Assembly (NCBI GenBank): GCA_963971305.1
Contig: CAXARO010001020.1
Span: 1 to 64,000, forward strand
Direction: 5' to 3'
Source: Arcuatula senhousia
Taxonomy: Eukaryota; Mollusca; Bivalvia; Mytilida; Mytilidae
Length of the DNA: 64,000 nt
Of the stretch, positions 1-10,600 are shown piece by piece. The position numbers and the translations under genes were made by a program. Positions within the stretch are counted from its first letter, which is position 1, and the number at the start of each line of letters is the position of its first letter. The notes below the pieces were generated by a model. That model did no database searches. It saw only the letters and a program-made list of their open reading frames with translations, and was not told the origin of the DNA.

Positions 1-226
1 TGAAAATGTTTATTTTATGAAAAGTCATTGCGGGGTAGAGCGTTGATCGCATATAAGGGATCGATACACTCTATTGTATAATATTTCAGTCAATGTTTTT
101 TTATGAGAAAAGTCATCATATTAAATTTTCAACCAGTTACTTAAATATTTTCAGTACACACAAAAATAACAAAACATAAACGGACCAATGTACTAACAAG
201 TAACTGAAAAAAAAGATCTCCAATAC

Positions 227-380
227 CTACATCATCCCCAAATCCATGATCAAATCTTTTACTATCTTGTTTCATTAAAAAGGCAATGTTTTCTGTTTTG
301 ACAGCACCAGGCCATAAACTTATAAAGGCCACATTCCTCCTTCTGAGTTCCACGGAACAATCTGCTGCCATTCTGTCTAC
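227..380 (-). CDS. DHRS1: DHRS1-like exon 6
   Basis: Acceptor TTTAG before 380. Encodes VDRMAADCSVELRRRNVAF and then ISLWPGAVKTE. The donor is inferred at GTAG|GTATTGG (226-225); an open frame continues to 141 but without homology, so the GT is preferred. Confidence 0.8.
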
Positions 381-3300
381 CTAAATATATAATTTGAAAA
401 TAAGGCATTACAAATATGCATCAGTGTATGTTAAGGGTTTCCGACCAACCCTATTGCACTGCCTCTGGTAGCTAGATATATGTTCAGCACATTTTATTGG
501 TATTTGGGGGAAAAGCGACAATTTTTTTAGGCACTGTTAAGGTTAGTGAGGACACCTGACCCCCAAAATAATGCCGAATTTAAAATTGCCAATTTTTTTA
601 TATATTAGTATTAGGTATATACTTTATCTTGTGTAAAAATATTGGACCCCCTTTCCAGGCTTGTTTTTCCAAAATTTAGGCTCAAAGTTGTCCCAAATTA
701 CTATAGATTATATAGGAAAGGCCAAATAATTAACATAAAATCTTGTCGCAGAAAAAATCCACGAATTTAAATTTTATTTTTACTTGAAAAAAATCAATGA
801 AATACAATATATTTTGAAATAAAACAATAAAAACTGGGGGTCACCAGCTTACTTTTCTCTCTACTATACAAATCTTTGTCATTTTGAGGTAATTTTTCAA
901 GTGGATTATCTCCCTTGTTTTATTTGAAAAAAATATTCATGAAGGAATGGTTGTTTTATTTGTATTAAAATTAATTTATTTTGATTAAGTTTTATTAAAT
1001 TAAACTATTTAACACAAGTTTCAATGTATTTGTGATGTCTGCAATTGTTTTTTGCATTTTTTGCTGTTTTGGTCACATGACAGGTGTACTCACTAACCTT
1101 AAGTCGAGAAACCCCTCCCATTTAAGTGTATAAAACATAATTTAAGAAAATAAAATTATTATATTTTTGAGTAGAAGGCAAAGTGGGCAAAGGTTCAGGC
1201 GGAGTATGGAGGTGATTTTTCCCATAAGTCCTATTTTTAGCAACGGCGGGCATGTCTTTTGTTGAATCGAAAATTCAAACGATTGTCCTGTAAAGGACAC
1301 TCTAAATAACAATCATACAAAGTTTAGATGCACTTTGGTCATGCAGTTTCATAAAAAAAGATTTTTAAAAAGTTGAGCGGACGGACGACGGACGCCAATG
1401 ATTTCAACATCTTACATGACCTGTGGTTAGGTGAGCTAAAAACTTTTGAACCTTCAGGTTACATGTGACTGCTTTTCAAAAGTAATCATACTCACTGCTT
1501 CTTTGCCAACCCCATAAGGTACGTTGAAAAGATACCGCAGGCCACCCATAGATGAAATATTCACGATAAGTCCAGACCCTCTCTCTGTCATTATTTTACT
1601 CGCATATACAGAGCAAAGATAGTGATTTCTGTAGAAGTAAGAAAATATGTGTTCCAAGTTTTGTCTATACAATTTGAATATAGACAAAATTTATAAAATT
1701 TGTATCTATCTCTCAGATGAGTACTGATGCTGGTTTGTCTTAGATTTTTGTTTTATCCACCTTGATCTGGTTCGACAAACTTTATTGACAGTTAGCAACA
1801 CGACTATATGTTTCAACAAAGAGGAACTGCTTACTTTTCTAGCGTTGTTGATTGCTATTCAGTCGTTTTAGTGGGTTTTGTATTGCCTGTTTCTTTTGTG
1901 TTGTTCTCGTTTGTGTTTTCCAGTTTCTGTGCTATAGCAAGCAGGAACTGCTTACTCTTCCGGAGCACCTGAGTTCATTCTCGTTTCGACTTGAGTTCGC
2001 GTTGCTGAATGCGGTTTTGTTGTTATGTGTTTGTGTGTTTTATGTTGTTATGTGGTTTGTTTTGTTGTGATGATTTTTTGTCTGCCGAATTTGTCTTTGT
2101 CTTTACGGTTTTATGATACTGATTACCCCTTTGGTACACCTTTGCTTCCTTCTCTTTGTCTTTGCCCTTTTGACATTCGGATGTCCAATTGGTACATCTT
2201 TACGTCTTTCAGGAGAAAATGAATTATATTTGCATTTGAAAACATACAAATTTTCGAAAATTTGAAAAACCTTTAAAGAAGATTGGCTTTGATACTTACT
2301 ACCAACTAAAATGCACATGGGTGAACTTATTTTACCTTAAGCCAACATTGTTTACAGTATCCCACATTTCTATTGGCTGTTCCCAGAAAGGCTTTCCCAT
2401 ATTTTCTGCAATTGCCTTAAACAAAAATATACCAATTGTTATTTAAGTGAAAGGTGGCTGCTTTTCAAAGCTCTAAATTTGTCAATTTTTCAAGGATTTC
2501 TATAAATAGTCGATTCGATTTTCTCGAAAATTATTTAATATTTGGGTATAATTACCTCTAGAAGCTATATATTATTATTTTTCATCCGAGATGAGCCAAA
2601 ATCGAAAGATAGTAATTCTTTCTTTAATAATAAAAAACCAAAAAAAAACCAAAAACATTTTCATATTCTGTTTGTGTTAGTAGGATGTGAATGTTATGAT
2701 TAACAAAATGTGTTATGTGAATCCAAATTCGTTAAATTCACATGTTTCTGTGTGCTTTGTTTTCTTTTCTCTGTTTGTATTGAGTACACACCTTAGTGGC
2801 AGAATATGCATTGTTGACTAGCAGATCTAGTTGCCCATCTTGTTCCTGAGATACACGTTTGAATAATGCTTCTATGTCACTGTCTTTTGAATGATCACAT
2901 TGTATAGGTATACTCCTACCTCCACGCTTCTCGATCTGAATTAAAAAAACAAATTATTCATTACTTTGGCTTCTGTGTCTCGCATAAGCTTTACGATTTA
3001 AAGTACATGTTGAATCAGACACTTATAAAGCAATAAAAGAGGACTTTTTAGACCTTAGAACCTGTTTCAAAGAACATGTATTTTTAAATAACTACTTTAA
3101 TTTCCATTGGGTGTTAGTAATAATATTGTCTTGAAAATTTAACATCCCCAATATTTTGTTTCTATTTTTCAGGGGAAGACATGTACAAAACATAACAAAA
3201 AATGTCCTCCGTTTTTAGATCAAAGCCCCCCCCCGTTGTTGTATTTAAATAGGTGGTTAAAAATGTATGTCTTTGATTTGATTTACAACCTCAGCTTCTT

Positions 3301-4373
3301 GCAATGTCCGTTTAAAAAATATATGGTTAATTTTCTTCAGACCGGAAATTTTTAAGCTTGATTTTTTGGCATGAGTTTTGTTTTTGTATTTAAAGGCATC
3401 TATTTATAAATTTTTGTTATATATTTATTAAATTTTCTAATAAATATATTACTTCCTCAGCTGTTTTTTGCAGAGAGCCACCCACGGGGTCATCTTTTGG
3501 TGCCTTTAGAGTGCGACCTGAAGTAAAGTTATTTAAAACAAAGAATATATTGATTTTTTAAAAATCTAAAATCATAACAATTTCTTTTACAATACTTAAG
3601 CACCATGTCATGAACATTCAGGCTATATGCTATATGCACGATAAAGAAATGTGGAACAAGTGCAAGAGACACAACCAAACGGCAATTTATAAAACTAAAA
3701 CGGAAAACAGCCAGCAGTCTTCAACATGACTAGATGTCGCTGCTCGTCGTCTTGAATTGGCCCAAGGCCTACAGTACATATATCTCTACTTTTGAATGCT
3801 ACATCTTGTATTTTACAAACAAACAAACAAACTTGCATATGATTTCGACCCTACTTTGATGTTCATAGCAGTCTCTAAACAATATCTAGAACCAAAGTAT
3901 AAGCTAGTTATGCCAAATGAATAATAACTAAAAGCAAAATCTGCTAATTCTTATTCGTTTCTGTTAAATATCTAGTAACGACCTTTGCAGTGAAAAACGA
4001 CTGTTAACAATTAAGAAAAGAAACTTTTTTAATAAATGCTCAACTCTCCTTATAAGACAAAGAAACTACTCTTCTGATCGACTATTAAGTCATATTTTGG
4101 CATTCCATTTGATTTTAGAGATCCCATTGCATATTGTAATTATATAAATTTGCAAAATTTATTGTCTGGAACATTGTTGTCATTTGTCATTTGTATTCTA
4201 TGTTTTATACACAGCTTAATGGTTTTTAGGGGTGCCTTTATCACCACACTTTTATAAATACCTGTAATATAGATAGTAGCTCCTGCTTGCCCGAGCTGTA
4301 GGGCAATACCTTTACCTATACCACGTGTTGCTCCTGTCACAATACAAACTTTTCCCGCCATCGATCTGGTCAT
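227..4373 (-). CDS. DHRS1: DHRS1-like short-chain dehydrogenase/reductase, 3'-incomplete (6 exons)
   Basis: Exons in order of transcription are 4373-4262, 3517-3453, 2935-2792, 2415-2336, 1628-1496 and 380-227. All have AG/GT borders and their phases join cleanly, giving about 229 residues; vertebrate DHRS1 has about 313, so the C-terminal quarter lies beyond base 1. Seen: the Rossmann cofactor motif TGATRGIG (residues 13-20), NNAY (100-103), serines 159/160 in NISSMGG, and the catalytic YGVGK (Y172, K176), followed by SLWPGAVKTE, which fits DHRS1 rather than other SDRs. The family is NAD(P)(H)-dependent oxidoreductases, and the active site is complete. Start: ATG at 4373, or the in-frame ATG at 4361, which gives MAGKVCIVTG; the second fits the family better. 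Introns hold a TTAA element (541-1098) and a retroelement end (1709-2215). Confidence 0.88.
541..1098. mobile_element. TTAA-flanked inverted-repeat element, 558 bp
   Basis: The left end GGTTAGTGAGGACACCTG and the right end CAGGTGTACTCACTAACC form an inverted repeat with one mismatch. TTAA precedes (537-540) and follows (1099-1102) it. There is no open frame, so it is non-autonomous. TTAA target choice is known for piggyBac-type elements; the assignment is inference. It lies in a DHRS1 intron. Confidence 0.75.
1099..1440 (+). repeat. Dispersed-repeat tail with GGACGGACG tract
   Basis: Intronic sequence ending in a GGACGGACG-rich tract (about 1378-1395) and then GGTGAGCTAAAAA. Similar GGACGGACG tracts occur at about 36306, 52943 and 58218. 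It looks like the end of a dispersed element. No coding potential seen. Confidence 0.35.
1496..1628 (-). CDS. DHRS1: DHRS1-like exon 5 (catalytic Ser, Tyr and Lys)
   Basis: 133 nt in phase 2-0. Encodes HYLCSVYASKIM, then NISSMGG and NVPYGVGKEA. The catalytic Ser/Tyr/Lys are all present. Acceptor CTACAG before 1628, donor GCA|GTGAGT. Confidence 0.92.
1709..2215 (+). mobile_element. 5'-truncated retroelement copy (family B), 3' end
   Basis: Begins with the last codons of the family B coding region (frame ISQM..D.GLS then stop) and continues through a 3' untranslated part containing CTATAGCAAGCAGGAACTGC. It ends near GGTACATCTTTACGTCTTTC. The same order of motifs occurs at 25866-26548 and, inverted, at 43797-44065. 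The 5' truncation fits target-primed retrotransposition. It lies in a DHRS1 intron. Confidence 0.75.
2336..2415 (-). CDS. DHRS1: DHRS1-like exon 4
   Basis: 80 nt in phase 0-2, encoding KPFWEQPIEMWDTVNNVGL. The MWD..NNVGLR stretch is characteristic of DHRS1. Donor TTAAG|GTAAAA. Confidence 0.87.
2792..2935 (-). CDS. DHRS1: DHRS1-like exon 3 (NNAY motif)
   Basis: 48 codons in phase 0-0. Contains CDHSKDSDIEALF and LDLLVNNAYS. NNAY is the DHRS1 form of the SDR NNAG motif that stabilises the central beta sheet. Confidence 0.9.
3453..3517 (-). CDS. DHRS1: DHRS1-like exon 2 (65 nt)
   Basis: Acceptor TTCAG before 3517, donor GAA|GTAAT. Encodes GRTLK, an acidic-proline turn, then GGSLQKTAEE, as expected after the first beta-alpha unit of an SDR fold. 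Confidence 0.85.
3645..3790 (+). repeat. Dispersed SINE-like repeat R1, copy 1
   Basis: Matches the R1 consensus seen best at 34303-34650: a GTGGAA.AAGTG.A start, a GACACAACC block, CAGCCAGCAGTCTTCAAC and TTGAATTGGCCCA. Divergent and without coding potential. Confidence 0.7.
4152..4195 (+). repeat. 44-nt fragment matching the 3' end of the hammerhead repeat
   Basis: From GCAAAATTTATTGTCTGGAA to GTCATTTGTA this matches the sequence just after the ribozyme in the 358-bp units at 48683-50406, including the exact outer boundary of the last unit. It carries a short extra GTCATTT. No ribozyme precedes it here. Confidence 0.7.
4262..4373 (-). CDS. DHRS1: DHRS1-like exon 1 (start codon, nucleotide-binding motif)
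   Basis: Encodes the N-terminus and the TGATRGIG cofactor loop up to YIT. The donor is ACAG|GTAT at 4261-4260, and the exon ends in phase 1, matching the next exon. Confidence 0.88.
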
Positions 4374-4996
4374 GATGTCTCAATAATAGTCCTAAATCAA
4401 TGATAGTCTGCGTAAACGGCTATTTTTAAACCATTTTTGCATGTAAATTACAAAATAAAGAAGCAGAAATTATGTTTTTCCCATTTTTGTAAAGGTCTCA
4501 CCAAACAGACAGCCACTCTAGTTAAACTAATCAGTCAAATTCATTTAAAAATAAAACGACAATTAGTTTATTTTTGGCAGACTTATATCTTATCTCTAAT
4601 TATAGTTTTACTGTGTAATTACGTAATATAAGACTAGAATCAATTGGCAAATTGACTAGGCTTTCAAAATATAAATTTGAAATGATAAGATATGTATCAA
4701 AAGATTTGAACTCTGTCATTTATTTAATTATTGATTATAAATCTATAGACAATATTTAATTTTCCGATGCACATAAAAGAAAAGACAATGTTCTCAGAAG
4801 AATTCGGAAAATCTAAATCTGACAAAGTACATATATTTAAGAATTAACTGTAATAATTTGTTGGTTTTTTGAACCATAAACTATTTTTTTAAAGGTGCAC
4901 ACTGAATAATCCGCGACGCGTATTATGTTAAATGTGCACTATTACAAATACAGTTTATTGCTTCTATTAACCAAAAAAATATTACAGTTACTTATA

Positions 4997-5586
4997 AATA
5001 AAGGAGTAGGGGCACTTAGGCCAATATTTGGCCCCAAAATTTGAGTTACTCAGAATCAATTGTTTTTGGTGTAGATTTAAACAGAAGTAAATGAACTTAA
5101 AGAAACATGACAAATTTCTACCTTTTCAATGTCATTGTGATATAATGGTGACGTCAGAGTTGATCAAAATTGGCTAAAACACTTGAAAATGTGATTTTCT
5201 GGCCTTTTTGACACATATTTTGTTCTGGTAGATAGTGAGCAAACCGATGTTCAAACAAAATATTTTAACTGAGCATGTGTCTGATTATCATGCATGTTTT
5301 CTAAAAATATCTTTTTTGAACATGGATGTGGACCCTTTTGATTCAAGCAAATACTACATCTAAATGTGTTAAAATACATAAAAAACGACCAATTTTGTTA
5401 TTTAACCGAAGTTTGAGGATCTGCTATGCCTCAGCCAAACTATTTATGCCAAAAAATCCTTTTGGAAATATTAACTCTTTATCGTAGCTATTGTATAAGC
5501 ACCATAGTTTCTATTTTGACAAATGTCTTAAAATGTGTCCAATTTTTGGGGCCGAAGAAGGGCTTTAATGTCCCTACTCCTTTATT
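4997..5586. mobile_element. MITE-like inverted-repeat element, 590 bp
   Basis: Ends AATAAAGGAGTAGGG and CCCTACTCCTTTATT are perfect 15-bp inverted repeats. A further inner inverted pair, GGCCCCAAAATT and AATTTTTGGGGCC, lies just inside. No transposase frame. Confidence 0.7.
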
Positions 5587-6135
5587 GATTGATGTATTCG
5601 GTGCAAAAAATTAGAAAATTAATGTTTTAACCATGAAAAAATTAAATTCTGTTATTAATATTTACAACTGTCAATCATATTTCACGTGACGTCCGTGCAA
5701 ACTAAATTCTTGTATTCCAGTTTAAACTGGGTTCGATACTTGTTTATCCAATCCAATTCTTTCGACTTTTAAAAAGTTCATAAGAAAATAAACCCAATTT
5801 TCTTTCAATGCAAATGCAACTAACAATTTTCTAAGTTTATTTATAATCAATTATGGTATACACGAAATAACAGCTAGAATGGATCTATACTCGTGGAAAG
5901 GTATACTCGGCACCTTTTAAAAAGACTGCGTTTTCAAAAACATCAAGAGGGGCAGGGGGTACAAAGTATGTGAAATCAAATGCTTAAAACTTACAATTGC
6001 TTTATTCTTGTAGCTTTACTAAACAGGAGAAACAAAAGAAGTGACCCGTGTTACCTTTAATTATCACGATCAATATCCTTGATGCTAAATTTAACTTTCT
6101 TGTTTAAATGTTTTTGAGAACTTTTTTTAATACTT

Positions 6136-6230
6136 TGGATTTTTGACCTTCCAATGTTTTGATTCAAATGCAGCTGATAAGAAGTTACTCATTGAACCGT
6201 AACTATGCATGACAAAAAAATCAAGTATTG
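6136..6230 (+). repeat. Dispersed repeat R2, fragment
   Basis: Contains CTTCCAATGTTTTGATTCAA, then ATGC.GCTGATAAGAAGTTACTC. It matches the cores at 13689-13770 and 43760-44110. Confidence 0.6.
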
Positions 6231-7537
6231 AAATATAAAAATGCCAAATGCAAAGACATCGTGCTTTCAATTTTTAGCCCAAAGAAAATGTTTAACCTCA
6301 CTCTTGAGCCTTGTGGGTAGATCTAAAAAAAAACGTGTACACAAACCACACAAAGGTAACTGGTAAAATCACTATAAAAATAAAACTCTATTTGATATGC
6401 TTCTATGCTTTTATTTCACTTTTTCTCCCAATTGGTTGCTTTTGTTTATTTCTTTGTTTATATTTAAGATTATCTTCCAAATATGTTTCCACTTCCAACT
6501 AAAGTTCCTGAAAAATATGAAAATAAACATTCTAATGAAATTATAGCTTTTACATCATATATACATATAGGATTAGAAACGTTGAAACATAAAGACCAGC
6601 ACTCATCCCTTATTCCAAAATTGACACCACATAAAATCTTTCGGTACCCATCATTTCTCTTAAAATGTGTTGAGTTTCATTTGATATAATATGATTAAGG
6701 CCCCGCCTTTAAGCGAGCATTGAAAATTTATATCTTTTAAAGAATAATATATCATGTGCTCGACCGGCTTAGTCTAACCATGGAGTTATGATATAGATCC
6801 AAACTCCATGGTCTATAAACGTTAAGAGGGGACTTTCAAACAGGAATTCAGTATATGCATTTGAAAAAGTTGTTGTTAAAATATCTGGGATCAACAACTT
6901 CTTATCAATAAATCTCAATTATTTGTGCAAATAATAAATCCCTGTAACATTCTGGGACGACATTTAGCGGGGGCGAAATTATCACTTTATTGATTCCGTG
7001 ACGTCATTTCCTTGTCAGAGTATTTCGCGGTTCTTCAGCAGACCATAACAACATTTAGATTCTGTCAGGTTTTGAGAGATTTTCTGAGTATTAGTGGTTA
7101 ATTTGTAGCACTGGTAACAGAAAGTACATTAAGAAACCTGGCGAAAAAAAACAATAAAATAAAAATATCATGCAGGATTAAGGAAAGTGAGTGAAACACC
7201 GCAAGATGGGACTCTACTTTCATTTTCAGGTCATTTTTTTGAAATTTTGAAGTGGGACCTTATGTTGCAAACAAAACATGACATTCAGTTTGCATCAAAT
7301 GAAAAAGATAAAATGAAAGATGGTTATCAGAACAGATAATATGATAATTAAAAGTAAAAAAAATATATAAATAAACGTTTATATACTTACTTATCGCGTT
7401 GTTCAATAAAAATCATGCTTAAAGATTTTAGATGTTTTTGTTTATCTTAAAACTAAAAAAAGTTTTTAGAAAGTCAAAAAAAAAAAAATGTGTATTTTCA
7501 TTTCTTAATTCTTTAATATCTGAAGATTTTAACCTAC

Positions 7538-7639
7538 CACAAAGCCCACAAGATCTTGGACAAAAGTTTCTCAAACGTGTATCCGAGCATACTCGACTGT
7601 CGCCACAATTGATAAGACTGGAATCTGCCTTGCAAGGTA
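7538..7639 (-). CDS. ShKV-B exon 17, ShK module 7 (short type), last recognised exon
   Basis: 34 codons. CKADSSLINCGDSRVCSD then FCPRSCGLCG, matching 51421-51519 of ShKV-A. A GTAGGT donor follows. If it is not used, the frame runs on into low-complexity Lys/Phe codons before a stop, so splicing to an unseen exon is likelier. Confidence 0.85.
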
Positions 7640-10600
7640 CTGTAAGATTTAAAACAAACTGTCATTTTATCATACTATTATAAGATATCACATTCTTTTC
7701 TTATAACTTCTTTACAAAAAAAGTATTTTTGAGTTTTTATTTTGTCTTTTACATGTTTTTGCTTCTGGAAAAAAAACTACCCCACTGAAGCAAGATCATT
7801 CTTGCTCTACTCTTTGTTGGCTCTTCAGTCGCTTTCTTTTAAATGTGCCACGAAATAAATTATACTTTAAGTGTCTTTCATGTATACTCTTTCAGTTGTT
7901 CAAAAAAAGATTAAATCGTCGAAGACGTTAAGAGATTCACAAGAAACTTTTATTCCACATCTTCCCATTGTCTATTTTGCACTTAATATTTAAACTTCGT
8001 CACCGAGAACCAGTTGCAATACGACAGAATGCCTGTTAGCAACTTAGACCTTAAATCGTCAACTTGTTCAAACATTTTAAATTTTCACGTTAATATTTTA
8101 ATCAGCCCAAACATACGTAAATATCTAAGACTTCACTCCAAACCAGTTAATTTGAATAGGGGAGGGAAAATGACACCTAAAACGAATAGGGATAAAATGT
8201 TAACCTTGGCCCAAAGTTGTTCACATCAAGTGGCCCACCCGCAAGAGAAACTACTATTGCAGAATCGAATATAAAAGAATGCAAATCTGAAATCCGGATG
8301 AGTGTTTGAAAAAGACTGCATGCCTTGTTGTTATCATCATGTTTAGTAGAATCACTACAATCGGTGTGTTAACAATTAAGAAAGCTACGTTAACGTTAAA
8401 ATGTAAATCAAGGTGACCTTATTTTGGTACGGATACTGGGTATTATTCAAGATTAACCCATTGACCAACATCTTCCCTCTACCACTTGCAGTAAACGAGG
8501 TTTGGAACTTAACAAAAACTTTAACCTAAGTCATTCAGTCAAGATATCCCCACTGACACAATATCATTTATCTACCACTTGCAGAAGCTGAAATATGGAA
8601 CTTAAACAAAACTTTACCCTGAGTAATTCTTGCGGGAAATGTAGGTCAAGGTTTTCTAATTTGGTACGGATGTTGGTTACTGTCAAAGATGTAACCACTG
8701 ACCCAATATCACCACTTTATGATGTATGGCATCTAAATCATTAACAAAAAACAAGAACTATCGCGTACAGACGAAGGTACGAAAGTGCAAACAAACGAAC
8801 CAAACGGTATATCCCCTCGTCTACTCTTTTGTGCTCAGAGAATTATTTAATAGCAAATCAGCAATCAGGCATTCTTTAGTATTGCACTTGTTCCTAGCAA
8901 CGATTTATACGTACCACATGAACCACAGGTGAACGGACACAGCGCCTTTAATCTAGGATCACTACAGACATGACTATCACTACATTTCACCAAGGTGGAA
9001 TCTGTACAGTCGTCATGGTGATTTGGAGAAGGTGCTAAATCAAAGAAATCCTTTTGTAACTTCGTGTTTTACAAGAAAACTAACCAAAGACATCCAAATA
9101 AATAGTATAAATTCAAACTTGATTATTATTGATGTTCCCCTTTCAACATCATTTAAACAAAACTTATTGGTCGAAACAAGCCTTAATAGTTTTCGTTAAA
9201 AAGAATGAAACTTAAAATACTAATCAAAGCAGGGAAGAATTTTGAAAACTGCTCCAATTTACTGAAACTGTTGTAAAACATATTAGAATGAATATAAAAT
9301 AATGCCAAAATGTTACATACAGCATAGGCCACACGTAGCAGGACATAGAGTTTTCAGCATTACATCTGAACAGATGTGACTATCACTACATTTAACCATT
9401 GTGGAATCTGTACATTTATTATGGTTGTTTGGCGGAGGTGCTGGAATTATATGTGTTTAGTGCTACATGGCATTGCAAAGGAAACTATGGTACATAGCTG
9501 GAGTTTTAATCTATGAGACAGGTAAGAATAAGAGAGGTTCATCCATTTGGAGCTCACAAGAAGGCCATAGTAGTATAGACGTCCTGAAGTCAATCACAAT
9601 ACCAATGATAGAAAAAACTTTCCTAGCTAATATAACCTGGCTTGAGAACACTATTGGTTAACAACTCGAACTCAGTTGAAACGAGAGTGTTCGTAGTGAT
9701 CCAGAAAGGTGAACAGTTTATGACTGTGATAACACGCGCTATCAACGAATAAATTAGAGTGCGTCAAAGACAACGAAAGATGTAAGCAAATTAATATTGT
9801 TTTCTTATGAAACAGTTTACATTAATTTAATGTGTAATTTTTTTAAAGTATATTATGTTGTAATGCTGCCACTTTAAAGAAATTTAAAGATATTGTACAC
9901 TGTAAATTCAAAATGACCTGTATCAATCGACATTTTATTTCTTTTTGTTGATGTTGAAGAAAGGAATAATTAATATCATTTTCCTAGAATAATATATTAC
10001 TGGAACTTACTGCAAAGACCACACGTAAGTGGACACATCGTCTTTAAGGTTGAATCAGAACATACATGACTGTCACTACACCTCACAATGGTGGAATCTG
10101 CACAGCTGTTCTGATTTATTGGTGGTTGAGCTAAAAAAGACAATAATGTTAGTTTTCTTAACATATTTTGATTGTAATTGTCTATCGATCAAAAATGTTT
10201 GATTTAGCAAAAAGTAACCCTCATATTTATAAAATACGCAGTTTCATACATGCATCTTTTAAAAAGTTAAAGTCAAGTCAAGAAAAGTACCACAGAATGC
10301 AGCATGTGCAGTTAAGAAATACTTAAAAACATTACAAAAATCTCAAAGCAAATCATGCCGCTTACAACATGCTTTCGAACTGTTCCAGTTTTTAAATTCA
10401 ACTAGTTAATAACACAACGTTTTCCCTTGTAAAGCAAATGACCGTAATCTGCTATGCTGAATATTATTCCAATTTTCATTTTTTTATTATAGGCTAAAAT
10501 ATATGAAAAAAATGCTACTTTCGACCTTTGAAGATCTATCACACCTATTATAGACGATAAAGAGATGTAGACTAAGTGTACGCGACACAACCAAGATTAA

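Larger units (their letters stand above)
4374..7537. other. Intergenic stretch between DHRS1 and ShKV-B
   Basis: Should hold the DHRS1 promoter and the unlocated 3' end of ShKV-B. I can support only a MITE (4997-5586) and a fragment of repeat R2 (6136-6230). No further exon with convincing homology was seen. Confidence 0.5.

Noticed and set aside
7340..7537. Read-through of the last ShKV-B exon as the true C-terminus
   Set aside because: The added residues come from A/T homopolymers (Lys/Phe runs) and a GTAGGT donor precedes them; kept only as an alternative in the gene entry.
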